A stretch of 24,425 bases of DNA. It comes from Rikenellaceae bacterium. GTDB lineage: Bacteria > Bacteroidota > Bacteroidia > Bacteroidales > UBA932. The stretch lies in the NCBI GenBank assembly GCA_900769145.1, contig CAAGFN010000100.1, positions 1-24,425 of the forward strand, written 5' to 3'. Below, one piece after another: positions 14,766 through 23,686 of this stretch; positions within the stretch are counted from its first letter, which is position 1; every line of letters begins with the position of its first letter. Below the pieces are notes generated by a model. It saw nothing but the letters and a program-made list of their open reading frames with translations. It was not told where the DNA came from and did not search any database. The position numbers and the translations under genes are program-made.

Positions 14766-16162
14766 TGCACCATAGTTTCTAAATCCTCCAAATCATTCAA
14801 TGAGTCCTTCCGTTCGTCACCGGTACCGAAATGGGACTCCTGCATTTCCTTGGCCGTCTCCTTGGCTATCTTCTTCTTCGCCATGCGGCTGATGGAGAGA
14901 ATGACTCCGAAAGCGACGCTGAAGCATAGGAACGAACTGTTTCCGTGACTTATCATCGGCAGGTTCTGTCCTGTCATCGGGATCAGGTCCACATTGACCA
15001 GGATATGCAGCAGCGCCTGGCAGGAAATCAGGGCCACAAGCCCGGCGACCGTACACTTGGCATAGACCGTGTCGCAGTTCCTGACAATGATGGAGCCCCT
15101 TGCCAGCAGCGTCCCGTACAACATCAGCAGCAGCAAACCTCCGGCCAGACCGTATTCCTCAATGATGAAACTGAACATATAGTCCTCATACATGACTGCG
15201 ACGATATAGCGCTGGGTACTCTTTCCCGGCCCCTTCCCGAGCATTCCGCCCGTACTCACCGCCACCTTGGCGCTGATAACCTGCTTCGAGCCGTCCAACA
15301 CTTTCTGGAATGCCAATGTGTTCGGCTTGAGCTTATGCAGTTCCTCGAGCGGGTCGCCCTGGAAATCGCTTACTCGCGAGATGGCTGTAGTCAGCCTGGT
15401 CAGAAGTGTCCAGCCTGTAAGCTTCTGCAATGCGAAAACCATGGCGAGAGCAATGACCCCGGCCAGCACAAGATGGAATATGTACTTCCACTTCATCCTC
15501 CCGACAATGACGGTGAACCCCATAACGAGTCCGAGGAATATGGCACTGGAGTTACTTCCGACAAGTTCCAGCAGGAAGACAATGACCATCGGGGCCCCTA
15601 TGTAGAACATTACCTTGCCCTCATCGCGTGACAGGAAACTCAGCCATCCGAAATTCGAGAGCTTGTCGGCAAGCCGGGTCTCCTTATGCTTCAATGCATG
15701 GAGCGCCCAGGCCAGGTACATCACCATTGCCACCTTCACCACCTCATACACCATCACCGGCACTCCGAACATCACAATCGTCCTCCATGTCCCCGAGCCC
15801 TTGACGGTCTCCACCGGCATAAAGAACGGAATCTTCTGGAAATGCGAATCCAGCACTACCAGCAGAAACACCGAGGCGATGAATCCTAACCTGGACAGGA
15901 ATTTCAGGAGCCCCACTTTTCCGAACTTGTAGATGAGCCAGATCAGGGCAAGTCCGCCTACGGCCACATAAACCTGCTGTATGGCGTAGTCAAATCTGGA
16001 AGCAGCGTTGTGCTTCGCAAGAAGAGATGTGGAAGAGGCCATGCCGACAATGGAAAAAGCAATGATGCAGAAGACGATAATCCAGATAATCTTATCGCCT
16101 TCAAGCTTGTCAAACAGGTCGCTGAAACCTCGTTTTTTCGCAGTCGCCTTCGCCATTGCCAT
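14762..16162 (-). CDS. ftsW: Septal peptidoglycan polymerase FtsW (SEDS family)
   Basis: A multi-spanning SEDS protein that polymerises lipid II at the septum together with FtsI. At 466 residues it is longer than E. coli FtsW (414), with extra hydrophilic residues in the second-to-third-loop region (about 155-180) and a charged C-terminal tail. The large extracellular loop carries AVSTGGMLGKGPGKSTQ (301-317) and the likely catalytic Asp327 in YEDYMFSFIIEEYG. The family signature near the end is SHGNSS (405-410), where SYGGSS or SRGGTS is usual. The usual QPSE region is replaced by VMVYE (about 136-140). The start could be this ATG or one two codons later; neither has a Shine-Dalgarno site. 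It lies between murD and murG as expected. Confidence 0.95.
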   Translation of the reverse strand: MAMAKATAKKRGFSDLFDKLEGDKIIWIIVFCIIAFSIVGMASSTSLLAKHNAASRFDYAIQQVYVAVGGLALIWLIYKFGKVGLLKFLSRLGFIASVFLLVVLDSHFQKIPFFMPVETVKGSGTWRTIVMFGVPVMVYEVVKVAMVMYLAWALHALKHKETRLADKLSNFGWLSFLSRDEGKVMFYIGAPMVIVFLLELVGSNSSAIFLGLVMGFTVIVGRMKWKYIFHLVLAGVIALAMVFALQKLTGWTLLTRLTTAISRVSDFQGDPLEELHKLKPNTLAFQKVLDGSKQVISAKVAVSTGGMLGKGPGKSTQRYIVAVMYEDYMFSFIIEEYGLAGGLLLLMLYGTLLARGSIIVRNCDTVYAKCTVAGLVALISCQALLHILVNVDLIPMTGQNLPMISHGNSSFLCFSVAFGVILSISRMAKKKIAKETAKEMQESHFGTGDERKDSLNDLEDLETMVQ

Positions 16163-16170
16163 TAAGGTAA

Positions 16171-17514
16171 TTACAATTGTCTCACGGCAGCCTTGAACTG
16201 CTCGCCCCTATCCTCGTAGCAGGTAAACAGGTCGAAACTTGCGCAGCAAGGGCTGAGGAGAACCACGTCGCCGTCTTCCGCAAATGCTGCGGATGTCCTG
16301 ACTGCCTCGCCTGCGGAAGTGGTATCCTTGATATTTTCCTTGCCCACGATAGCCTCGAAAGCCTCGTGAATCTTCCTGTTGTCCACGCCCAGGCATACGA
16401 TTGCCTTGACCTTCTCCCTCACAAGCGGCTCAAGCACCTTGTAGTCATTGCCCTTGTCGGTACCTCCGACTATCCACACCACAGGGCGGGTCTGGCACTC
16501 GAGTGCATACCAGGCAGCATCCACATTGGTAGCCTTGGAATCATTGATATACAGCACTCCCCCGACGCTCATCACCGGCTCCAGCCTGTGCTCAATAGGC
16601 TTGAACGTCTCGAGAGACTCGCGTATTACAGCATTGTCAATGCCGGTGGCCTTCGCCGCAAGAGCCGCAGCCATTGAATTGTAAACATTGTGTATGCCGC
16701 CGAGAGCAAGTTCCTTCAGGAAAATGTCGCATTCCTCATCCTCATACTTGACAATGATGCGGTCATCCTCAATGTAGGCACCCTGCTCGACCTTGTCCTT
16801 CTGGGTGAACGGCAGTTTCTTGGCCTCAGTGACGATTTTGTCGAGATGGTTGATAGTGATTTCGTCATCCGAGTCGAATATGAAGCAGTCCTCCGGCCTG
16901 AGGTTCCTGATAATGCGGAACTTGGCCCTCACGTAGTTCTCCATGTTGTAGCCATACCTGTCGAGATGGTCCGGAGTAATGTTGGTAATCACTGCGATAT
17001 CCGGCCTGAACTCATAGCAGTTGTCCAGCTGGAAGCTGCTGATTTCCAGGACATAATAGTCAAAATGCTCAGTAGCCACCTGAAGGGCGTAGCTCTTGCC
17101 GATATTGCCGCCAAGGCCAACATTGAGCCCCGCCTCCTGCAGGAGGTAGTAAATCAATGAAGTAGTGGTGGTCTTGCCGTTGCTTCCGGTGATACAAATC
17201 TTCTTCGCATTGTCATAACGACCTGCGAACTCAATCTCGGAGACAATACTGATTCCGGCAGCCTCGATTTTCTTCACGAGAGGCACGGTGGAAGGGATGC
17301 CCGGGCTCTTTATGACCTCAGATGCATTGAGAATCAAGTCCTCGCTATGCCCGCCCTGCTCGAACGGAATTTCCCATTGCTCGAGCATCTCTACATATTT
17401 GTCCTCAATCTTTCCCTTGTCGGAAAGAAATACGTCAAAGCCTTTGACTTTTGCGAGGACGGCGGCTCCTACTCCGCTCTCTCCCCCGCCAAGAACAACA
17501 ATACGATTATTCAT
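16171..17514 (-). CDS. murD: UDP-N-acetylmuramoyl-L-alanine--D-glutamate ligase
   Basis: MurD adds D-Glu to UDP-MurNAc-L-Ala, the second cytoplasmic stem-peptide step. The 447-residue sequence opens with a Rossmann-like VVLGGGESGVGAAVLA, has the ATP loop GSNGKTTTT (110-118), NITPDHLDRY in the central domain, and DSKATNVDAA in the C-terminal domain, which together identify MurD rather than other Mur ligases. The ATG lies two bases after the mraY stop (TAGTTATG) without a Shine-Dalgarno sequence. ftsW starts 8 bases downstream. Confidence 0.97.
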   Translation of the reverse strand: MNNRIVVLGGGESGVGAAVLAKVKGFDVFLSDKGKIEDKYVEMLEQWEIPFEQGGHSEDLILNASEVIKSPGIPSTVPLVKKIEAAGISIVSEIEFAGRYDNAKKICITGSNGKTTTTSLIYYLLQEAGLNVGLGGNIGKSYALQVATEHFDYYVLEISSFQLDNCYEFRPDIAVITNITPDHLDRYGYNMENYVRAKFRIIRNLRPEDCFIFDSDDEITINHLDKIVTEAKKLPFTQKDKVEQGAYIEDDRIIVKYEDEECDIFLKELALGGIHNVYNSMAAALAAKATGIDNAVIRESLETFKPIEHRLEPVMSVGGVLYINDSKATNVDAAWYALECQTRPVVWIVGGTDKGNDYKVLEPLVREKVKAIVCLGVDNRKIHEAFEAIVGKENIKDTTSAGEAVRTSAAFAEDGDVVLLSPCCASFDLFTCYEDRGEQFKAAVRQL

Positions 17515-17516
17515 AA

Positions 17517-18794
17517 CTATCTGATTTTCAACAATGCCAATGTCGCCACAGCCAATATCAGCTCAACCAGCCAGAAGCGGGCGACAATCTTTGCTTCCGG
17601 GATTGGGTGCGAAGGCCAGCTGATGAGGGCAGGAACGTCAATCTTCTGGTAATGATGGTGAAGAGGCGCCATCCTGAAAATCCTGCGGCCGGCTCCGTAT
17701 TTATGTTTCGTGTATTTGAAATAAAATCTCTGCATCAGCACCGAGAGGCTTTCCACGAAGAATACTCCGCAGAGAATCGGCAGCAGGAGTTCCTTCCTTA
17801 TGAGGATTGCGCTCACTCCGATGATTCCTCCGATGGCAAGGCTTCCGGTATCGCCCATAAACACCTGGGCAGGGTATGAATTGTACCACAGGAAGCCGCA
17901 GAGGGCTCCCACGAAGACAGCCATGAAGATGGCCACCTCACCGGTACCCGGTATGAACATGATGTTCAAGTATCCGGAATTGACAATATTGCCGCTGAGC
18001 CAGGCGAGAATTCCTATCACCACACCGACTATGGCTGATGTGCCTGCGGACAGTCCGTCCATTCCGTCCGTGAGGTTGGTTCCGTTGGAGCAGGCGGTAA
18101 TGACAATGACTATCATCAGCACGTAGATTGCCCATTTGCAATACCAGCCCCAGGTGCCCTTGAAAGGAGAGAATACCTTGTAGTCGAACTCGTGGTCCTT
18201 GATGAAAGGAATCGTGGTCTTGGTACTCTTGACCACATTCTCCATCTCCCATACGCTGTGCTCGACAACGGTCTCCGTATCCACATTGAGGGACTGGACC
18301 GGCTTGACCTCAACCTTCTCCCTGACCACAATCTGGTCGCTGAAGCATACCGTGAGGCCTACCACGAAGCCGAGGGCAATCTGGAGAAAGAGTTTCATCT
18401 TCTCGCTCATTCCCTCCTTGTCATGCTTGAAGACCTTGATATAGTCATCTGCGAAGCCCATTCCCCCGCACCATACGGTGGTGAGAAGCAGGAGCTGGGT
18501 GTAAATATTGGTCAGGTCGGAGAAAAGGAGCACCGGTACAATTATGGCCAACAGGATAATGACTCCTCCCATGGTAGGGGTGCCCTTCTTCTGCATCTGG
18601 CCCTCAAGCCCGAGGTCGCGAATCGTCTCACCTATCTGCTTCTTCTGCAGCCAGCGGATGATTCTTCTTCCCGCGAAAAGCGATATTAGCATAGCTGTGA
18701 CACATCCCAGCATGGCCCTGAATGACAGATAAGTCATAAGGCCCTGCCCGGGAATGTCATATTCCTTCAATGCCTGGAAAAGCGCATAAATCAT
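17517..18794 (-). CDS. mraY: Phospho-MurNAc-pentapeptide transferase MraY
   Basis: MraY is the integral membrane enzyme that transfers phospho-MurNAc-pentapeptide to undecaprenyl phosphate, making lipid I. Motifs seen: KKGTPTMGGVIIL (69-81), the paired Asp in GFADDYIK (113-120), NGTNLTDGMDGLSAG (237-251), FMGDTGSLAIGG, and APLHHHYQK near the C-terminus. At 425 residues it is about 65 longer than the E. coli enzyme; the extra sequence is a hydrophilic segment at about residues 153-213, between membrane segments, and is a form I associate with Bacteroidota. The ATG lies two bases after the murE stop. Confidence 0.97.
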   Translation of the reverse strand: MIYALFQALKEYDIPGQGLMTYLSFRAMLGCVTAMLISLFAGRRIIRWLQKKQIGETIRDLGLEGQMQKKGTPTMGGVIILLAIIVPVLLFSDLTNIYTQLLLLTTVWCGGMGFADDYIKVFKHDKEGMSEKMKLFLQIALGFVVGLTVCFSDQIVVREKVEVKPVQSLNVDTETVVEHSVWEMENVVKSTKTTIPFIKDHEFDYKVFSPFKGTWGWYCKWAIYVLMIVIVITACSNGTNLTDGMDGLSAGTSAIVGVVIGILAWLSGNIVNSGYLNIMFIPGTGEVAIFMAVFVGALCGFLWYNSYPAQVFMGDTGSLAIGGIIGVSAILIRKELLLPILCGVFFVESLSVLMQRFYFKYTKHKYGAGRRIFRMAPLHHHYQKIDVPALISWPSHPIPEAKIVARFWLVELILAVATLALLKIR

Positions 18795-18796
18795 AA

Positions 18797-20281
18797 TTAC
18801 CTCATTGTATTGAAGACCTCGCTGACAATCTCCCTTTCGTCAAAATGTCTGTGCTCGGTACCGATTATCTGATAAGTTTCGTGTCCCTTGCCCGCAAGCA
18901 GTATTACTGAGCCGGCCGGGGACAATGTCACAGCCGCCCTGATGGCTTCTTTCCTGTCCGCAATGAACAATGCCTTGGCAAGTCCCTCCGGGCTGAATCC
19001 CTTCCTGATATCCTCCAGGATGTCTTCGGTCCTCTCAGTCCTGCTGTTGTCCGAAGTTACGAAGACCCGGTCGGAATACTTTTCGGCGACTGCCGCCATC
19101 TCCGGTCTCTTGGTCTTGTCCCTGTCTCCTCCGCATCCGAAGAGGCATACTATATTCTTCTTCGGCCCTATCTCCCTGAGGGTCCGGAGAACATTCTCCA
19201 TCGCATCCGGAGTATGGGCGTAATCGATTATCACTGATATGTCTTTCGGCCCCCTGAGTGTCTCCAGGCGGCCCTTGGCAGACTCCAGGCGGCTGATTTG
19301 GAGCAATGCCTCGTCCACGGTCGCCCCGCAGATGACGGCTGCCGTGTAAATAGCCAGGAGATTGTAGGCATTGTGCTGTCCTATCAGCCTGGTCCACACT
19401 TCCCTGCCGTCAATCCTGAGCTGCATTCCGTCGAAACTTTCCTCCACAATGCGGCAGGTATGGTCAGCAATGCTCCTGCAGGAGTAGGTCACCACCTTCG
19501 CCCTGGTGTTCTGCACCATCACCATTCCGTTCCGGTCATCGGCATTGGTCACGGCGTATGCCCCTGCCGGAAGTCTGTCGAAGAAAAGTTTCTTGCATCG
19601 TAGATACTCGGCGAATGTCTTGTGGTAGTCCAGATGGTCGTGGGTCAGGTTGGAGAAGATTCCGATATTGAAATCCAGCCCGGTCACGCGCTCCTGTTCC
19701 ATTCCGATTGAGCTGACCTCCATGAAGCAATATTCGCAGCCCCCGTCCACCATCTCCCTCATCAGGGAATTGATGGTAATCGGGTCAGCGGTCGTGTTGG
19801 CCGTCTCCAACATCTTGTCGCCCACATAGTTGGCAATGGTGGAAAGCAGTCCGCACCTGTATCCCAGATTTGTGAACAGATGGTAGAGCAATGTCACCGT
19901 GGTGGTCTTGCCGTTGGTGCCGGTAATGCCGACAAGTGTCAGGTAGCGGGAAGGGTGGCCGTAGAATGCGTCCGCAGCCATCGCCACAGCATATCTCGAA
20001 TCAGGGACACGGACAAATGCCACCTTCTCCCTGAGGGCCGGGTCCAGGCCTTCAAGCTGCTCCCGGAGAGCCTCCTCATCCTCGTACAATATGGCCGAGG
20101 CACCTTTTCCAATGGCTGACGCAATGTATTTGTGACCGTCACCGGCAAATCCGCGTACCGCAATGAAGGCCGCTCCCCGGGCAACCTTCCTCGAATCGCT
20201 GCAGACAGCGGACACATCTATCCCGGAAGGGCCTGAGACCGCCTCCGCATTGCATCCCGATATAATTTCCTCAAGTTTCAT
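18797..20281 (-). CDS. murE: UDP-MurNAc-L-Ala-D-Glu:meso-diaminopimelate ligase (probable)
   Basis: MurE adds the third residue of the stem peptide. The 494-residue protein has the N-terminal domain with SDSRKVARGAAFIA, the ATP loop GITGTNGKTTT (118-128), TTADP in the UDP-MurNAc-binding region, and DYAHTPDAMENVLRTL. The amino-acid-selecting motif, DNPR in meso-DAP enzymes, reads DNSR (411-414) and is followed by TERTED rather than the usual TEDP type. The retained Asn and Arg favour meso-diaminopimelate, which is also expected for Bacteroidota, but the Pro-to-Ser change is unusual. The ATG is two bases after the ftsI stop. Confidence 0.95.
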   Translation of the reverse strand: MKLEEIISGCNAEAVSGPSGIDVSAVCSDSRKVARGAAFIAVRGFAGDGHKYIASAIGKGASAILYEDEEALREQLEGLDPALREKVAFVRVPDSRYAVAMAADAFYGHPSRYLTLVGITGTNGKTTTVTLLYHLFTNLGYRCGLLSTIANYVGDKMLETANTTADPITINSLMREMVDGGCEYCFMEVSSIGMEQERVTGLDFNIGIFSNLTHDHLDYHKTFAEYLRCKKLFFDRLPAGAYAVTNADDRNGMVMVQNTRAKVVTYSCRSIADHTCRIVEESFDGMQLRIDGREVWTRLIGQHNAYNLLAIYTAAVICGATVDEALLQISRLESAKGRLETLRGPKDISVIIDYAHTPDAMENVLRTLREIGPKKNIVCLFGCGGDRDKTKRPEMAAVAEKYSDRVFVTSDNSRTERTEDILEDIRKGFSPEGLAKALFIADRKEAIRAAVTLSPAGSVILLAGKGHETYQIIGTEHRHFDEREIVSEVFNTMR

Positions 20282-20283
20282 TC

Positions 20284-22383
20284 TTATTCAAGTTTCAATG
20301 TAACTGTTCCACCTTCCTTCATTGCCGTTCCCGGGGCAGGGTTCTGCGAGGCCACATGTCCGCAACCCGAATACGAGCATTTGTAACCATCATTCTCAAC
20401 TGCGTACAAGGCATCTTTCAGGCCCATTCCCCTCACGTCGGGAACCTTGCCGTTCCTGGAGGTGACAGGCGTGGTGACCTTGATGTCAGGCATCTGGGAC
20501 TTCTCCCCGTAAACATCGCGGAAAGTCCCGTCCATCACGTAGAGATTGTCCACAATATCCTTGTACACGGCCGCCGGGATTGAACCGCCGAACAGTGCTG
20601 TCTTCGTAGGATAGGAGTACAGCACTACGATAGCCGTATATTTGGGCTGCTCCGCAGGAAAGAATCCCACGAACGTAGCCTGGTATTTCCTTCTTCCCTC
20701 CTTGTCCATGAACGGGTCCGTCTTGCTGGCATACTTCTGGTCCATGTAAACCCAGGCCGTTCCGGTCTTTCCGGCTACCCTGAGTTTCGCATCCTTCAGC
20801 CTGGCCGCCGTACCTTCCGACGTAATCGAAAGCAATCCGCTTGTCAGGCTGTCCGCCACCGCCCTGGAGCAGACGGCACCGTTCAGCACCGAAGGCCCCT
20901 TCTTCTCGATAATCTCCCCGTCATTCTCCACAGATTCCACAATGTACGGGCGCATCATCCTGCCCTTGTTGGCAATGGCATTGTAAAATGTCAATATATG
21001 GAGCGGAGTCTCGGCCACGGCATATCCGATTGCCACCGAAGCAAGATCCGTCATTGTCCATTTCCTGGAGTCCGGAGAAGGGAGCGAAGGGGTCGCAAGT
21101 CCCTCAAGGTCAAAGTCGAAGGCCTCTCCCAGGCGATAACGGTAAAGGTTGTCAATCAACTTCTTGGGCGCGTCTCCATAATTATCCTTGACCAAGCGCT
21201 GGAAGACGTAGTTCGATGACATCTCGTAACCCTTCCTCACCGATATTGTCTTTTTGCCTGTCCTGCGCTCATAGTCAGCCACGTGTTCGTCAGGCTTGAT
21301 CTTGGCAATCTTCACATCTCCCTTGTCAGTCGGAATCTCGTCCGAAAGCTTGACACCGGCATCCTCCATCAGGCTCATCAGGATTGCGGTCTTGAACACC
21401 GAACCCGGATTTGCCCTGCGGCCTATGGCCAGATTGTAGGTTTCCCCAAGTTTCCTTGTCACGGAGTCCCGAAGCAGATTGACCATAGTGCAAATAGCCC
21501 CGGTCTCCACATCCATCACCATGACGCATCCTCCCTCAACCTTCTCCTCATTCTCAATCCTGGACCTCAGTGACTTGTCCGCAATATCCTGCAGGTCAAT
21601 GTTTATCGTTGTCCTGACGTCATATCCGTCCGTCGCATTGACCCAGCTGCTGTCCTTGTCAAGGATGAGAGCCCTGTCGCTTTTCCTCATCCATCTGTAT
21701 CCCCGGCTTCCGTGAAGATAATAGTCGTAGGCCCCCTCAAGTCCCTTCGCACTCTTTCCATCCTCGACATAACCAATCACCCTCCTGGCAAGCGAACCGA
21801 ACGGATAACTCCTCTTGTCCCTGGTCCTGACAATGATGCCGCCCTTGTTTCCGCCCTCGCAGAACAATGGCATCTGCGTGAACTTCTTCATTGTGGCATA
21901 ATCCACCAGTCCGCTGATTCTCATATAGGTATCGCCATTCTCACGGCCTTTCATAATGGTCCTGTACCAGCCGTCGGCATTCTTCTCCGGGAGTACGGCA
22001 GCAAGGCTTTTCGACAGTTCGCGCGCCTTGGCCCTCCACTCAGCCTCCTTCGCTTCTCCCTTCCCGGCCCCATATTTCGCACCATAGTCAATGTACTCCT
22101 GCTTCCTGACGGTGCAGTCCATGAATATCTGGTACATCGGAATGGATGTGGCAAGCAAGCGTCCCTCCGACGATATTATGTCCCCCCTTCTCGGCTCAAT
22201 CGGCTGCCTCGTACTCTTGTTCATATAGTATTTCTCAATGTACGGGTCGCTGTCAATGAAGGTTCTCTGCAGATAAACCACCCTCAGCACGATAGCCACC
22301 GAAGCGATGATGAATGCTATGTACAGAAGCCAAAGCAGGAATCCCTCCCTGTCTTCCTCCCAGATTTTCTTCAAGCTCCCCAT
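20284..22383 (-). CDS. ftsI: Septal transpeptidase FtsI (class B PBP) with PASTA domain
   Basis: FtsI crosslinks septal peptidoglycan and partners FtsW. The 699-residue protein has a cytoplasmic N-terminus, one membrane segment at about 15-37, a PBP dimerisation domain opening with EPRRGDIISSEGRLLA, and a transpeptidase domain with SxxK (S328VFK331, catalytic Ser328), SxN (389-391) and KTGT (539-542). A single C-terminal PASTA domain follows at about 646-699 (VPDVRGMGLKDAL to NPAPGTAMKEGGTVTLKLE). I chose the ATG at 22383 over a GTG two codons upstream, because AGGAGG sits five bases before the ATG and would abut the GTG. The start is two bases after the ftsL stop. Confidence 0.97.
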   Translation of the reverse strand: MGSLKKIWEEDREGFLLWLLYIAFIIASVAIVLRVVYLQRTFIDSDPYIEKYYMNKSTRQPIEPRRGDIISSEGRLLATSIPMYQIFMDCTVRKQEYIDYGAKYGAGKGEAKEAEWRAKARELSKSLAAVLPEKNADGWYRTIMKGRENGDTYMRISGLVDYATMKKFTQMPLFCEGGNKGGIIVRTRDKRSYPFGSLARRVIGYVEDGKSAKGLEGAYDYYLHGSRGYRWMRKSDRALILDKDSSWVNATDGYDVRTTINIDLQDIADKSLRSRIENEEKVEGGCVMVMDVETGAICTMVNLLRDSVTRKLGETYNLAIGRRANPGSVFKTAILMSLMEDAGVKLSDEIPTDKGDVKIAKIKPDEHVADYERRTGKKTISVRKGYEMSSNYVFQRLVKDNYGDAPKKLIDNLYRYRLGEAFDFDLEGLATPSLPSPDSRKWTMTDLASVAIGYAVAETPLHILTFYNAIANKGRMMRPYIVESVENDGEIIEKKGPSVLNGAVCSRAVADSLTSGLLSITSEGTAARLKDAKLRVAGKTGTAWVYMDQKYASKTDPFMDKEGRRKYQATFVGFFPAEQPKYTAIVVLYSYPTKTALFGGSIPAAVYKDIVDNLYVMDGTFRDVYGEKSQMPDIKVTTPVTSRNGKVPDVRGMGLKDALYAVENDGYKCSYSGCGHVASQNPAPGTAMKEGGTVTLKLE

Positions 22384-22385
22384 CC

Positions 22386-22733
22386 TCACCTCCTCTTAGA
22401 GTCAATGACTACCGCCGGTTTCTCCGGCACGCCGACCTTGGAACCAAGTTCATCCAGGAACCCATCGACGGTGCTCGCCCGGTCGAACCCCTTCAGCACC
22501 ACCAGTTTCTGGGCATGCTTTATTGACAATTCCTCGATGACCTTCCGGTTTTTCTCCGCCCTGGCTATCACATTCTCCGAAGCCATGTCAAACACTATCA
22601 TGAGCCAGAACAGGAGAAACAGGTAGAGGAAATACGGAAACAGTTTCTCCGCCCCGATTCTCATAAGGAGCTTTCCCTCAATGATGGATTTCACCACCTG
22701 TCCGAGGAATGTGAAGACTTTCCCGATACTCAT
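22386..22733 (-). CDS. ftsL: FtsL-like cell division protein
   Basis: A 115-residue bitopic protein: about 30 cytoplasmic residues, one membrane segment at about 31-50 (LFPYFLYLFLLFWLMIVFDM), then a periplasmic region of about 65 residues whose first part (ASENVIARAEKNRKVIEEL) could form a short coiled coil. This topology and the position between rsmH and ftsI identify the FtsL-like divisome protein of Bacteroidota. FtsL joins FtsQ and FtsB and activates FtsWI. Sequence similarity to E. coli FtsL is not obvious, so the name rests on position and topology. The ATG overlaps the rsmH stop as ATGA. Confidence 0.88.
   Translation of the reverse strand: MSIGKVFTFLGQVVKSIIEGKLLMRIGAEKLFPYFLYLFLLFWLMIVFDMASENVIARAEKNRKVIEELSIKHAQKLVVLKGFDRASTVDGFLDELGSKVGVPEKPAVVIDSKRR
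22389..22394 (-). promoter_or_regulatory. Strong ribosome-binding site for ftsI
   Basis: The complement reads AGGAGG, formed by the last two Arg codons of ftsL, five bases before the ftsI ATG at 22383. It fixes the start codon and places the ribosome-binding site wholly within the upstream gene. Confidence 0.8.
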
Positions 22734-23671
22734 ACCTCATCCTCCCCCGTTTTTTCAGCAATTCTCAGCTTCGCGCTCCGGGCCCTGGTGTTGGAAGATA
22801 TCTCGGTCTCCGATGGAAGAAGAGGCTTCCTGTTGACCGCCCGCAGGGGTGCATTGACATTGCCGTAAAAATCTTTTTCCACCTCTCCGCCGACATTGCC
22901 GGACTTGATGAAATTCTTGACCATCCTGTCCTCAAGGGAATGGTAGGTGATGACCACGAGCCTGCCTCCCGGGCGAAGTGTTGCGGCCGCACCCGAAAGG
23001 AATTTTTCGAGTGACCGCATCTCGTGATTGACCTCAATGCGCAATGCCTGGTAAATCTTCGCGAGAATCTTGTGGCTCTGGAACTCAGGCACTGCCGGGG
23101 CAATGCATTTGTCAAGGTCTCCGGTAGTCCTGATGGCCGCGGAGGTTCTTCCTGACTCAATGAGTCTTGCGATTCTGCCCGGGTTGTCCACCTCCCCGTA
23201 GAGCCTGAGGATTTTCTCGATTTCTTCGCGCGGATAGGTATTGACGACATCGGCAGCCGTAAGTGAGGCCTCCGTGTTCATCCTCATATCCAGAGGGGCA
23301 TCGAACCTGAAGGAGAATCCTCTCCCGGCCGTGTCGAACTGGTGGGATGACACTCCGAGATCTGCCAGGATTCCATCAACTCTTGCATCAGCGGGCTCAT
23401 TGCCCCTGTTCCGGGCATCCAGCATGATTTGATTCCGGATGTAGCGGAAATCTGTCCGCACAAGGGTCAGGCGGCTGTCATCTATTCTGTTTCCTATGGC
23501 GTCACTGTCACGATCAAAGGCGACGACCCTGCCATCCGGAGACAAGCGTGAAAGGATCTCCGAAGTATGGCCGCCACCTCCGAAAGTGGCATCTACGTAT
23601 GTTCCTTGAGGATTGGTGATGAGAGCTGAAACACTCTCATTGAGAAGCACCGGTGTATGATATTCTGACAT
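22730..23671 (-). CDS. rsmH: 16S rRNA (cytosine(1402)-N(4))-methyltransferase
   Basis: RsmH (MraW) methylates N4 of C1402 in the decoding centre of 16S rRNA using S-adenosylmethionine. The 313-residue protein starts MSEYHTPVLLNESVSAL, has the SAM loop DATFGGGGHTSEIL (about 28-41), VDGILADLGVSSHQFD, GFSFRFDAPLDMRM, and ITYHSLEDRMVKNF near the C-terminus, all family signatures. GGAGG lies a few bases before its ATG, in the 15-base gap after mraZ. It is the second gene of the cluster as in most bacteria. Confidence 0.98.
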   Translation of the reverse strand: MSEYHTPVLLNESVSALITNPQGTYVDATFGGGGHTSEILSRLSPDGRVVAFDRDSDAIGNRIDDSRLTLVRTDFRYIRNQIMLDARNRGNEPADARVDGILADLGVSSHQFDTAGRGFSFRFDAPLDMRMNTEASLTAADVVNTYPREEIEKILRLYGEVDNPGRIARLIESGRTSAAIRTTGDLDKCIAPAVPEFQSHKILAKIYQALRIEVNHEMRSLEKFLSGAAATLRPGGRLVVITYHSLEDRMVKNFIKSGNVGGEVEKDFYGNVNAPLRAVNRKPLLPSETEISSNTRARSAKLRIAEKTGEDEV

Positions 23672-23686
23672 TCAGGGCCTCCGTCT

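Noticed and set aside
21712..22626. A 304-codon plus-strand frame opposite ftsI and ftsL
   Set aside because: Antisense shadow spanning two genes; composition follows the complementary codons.
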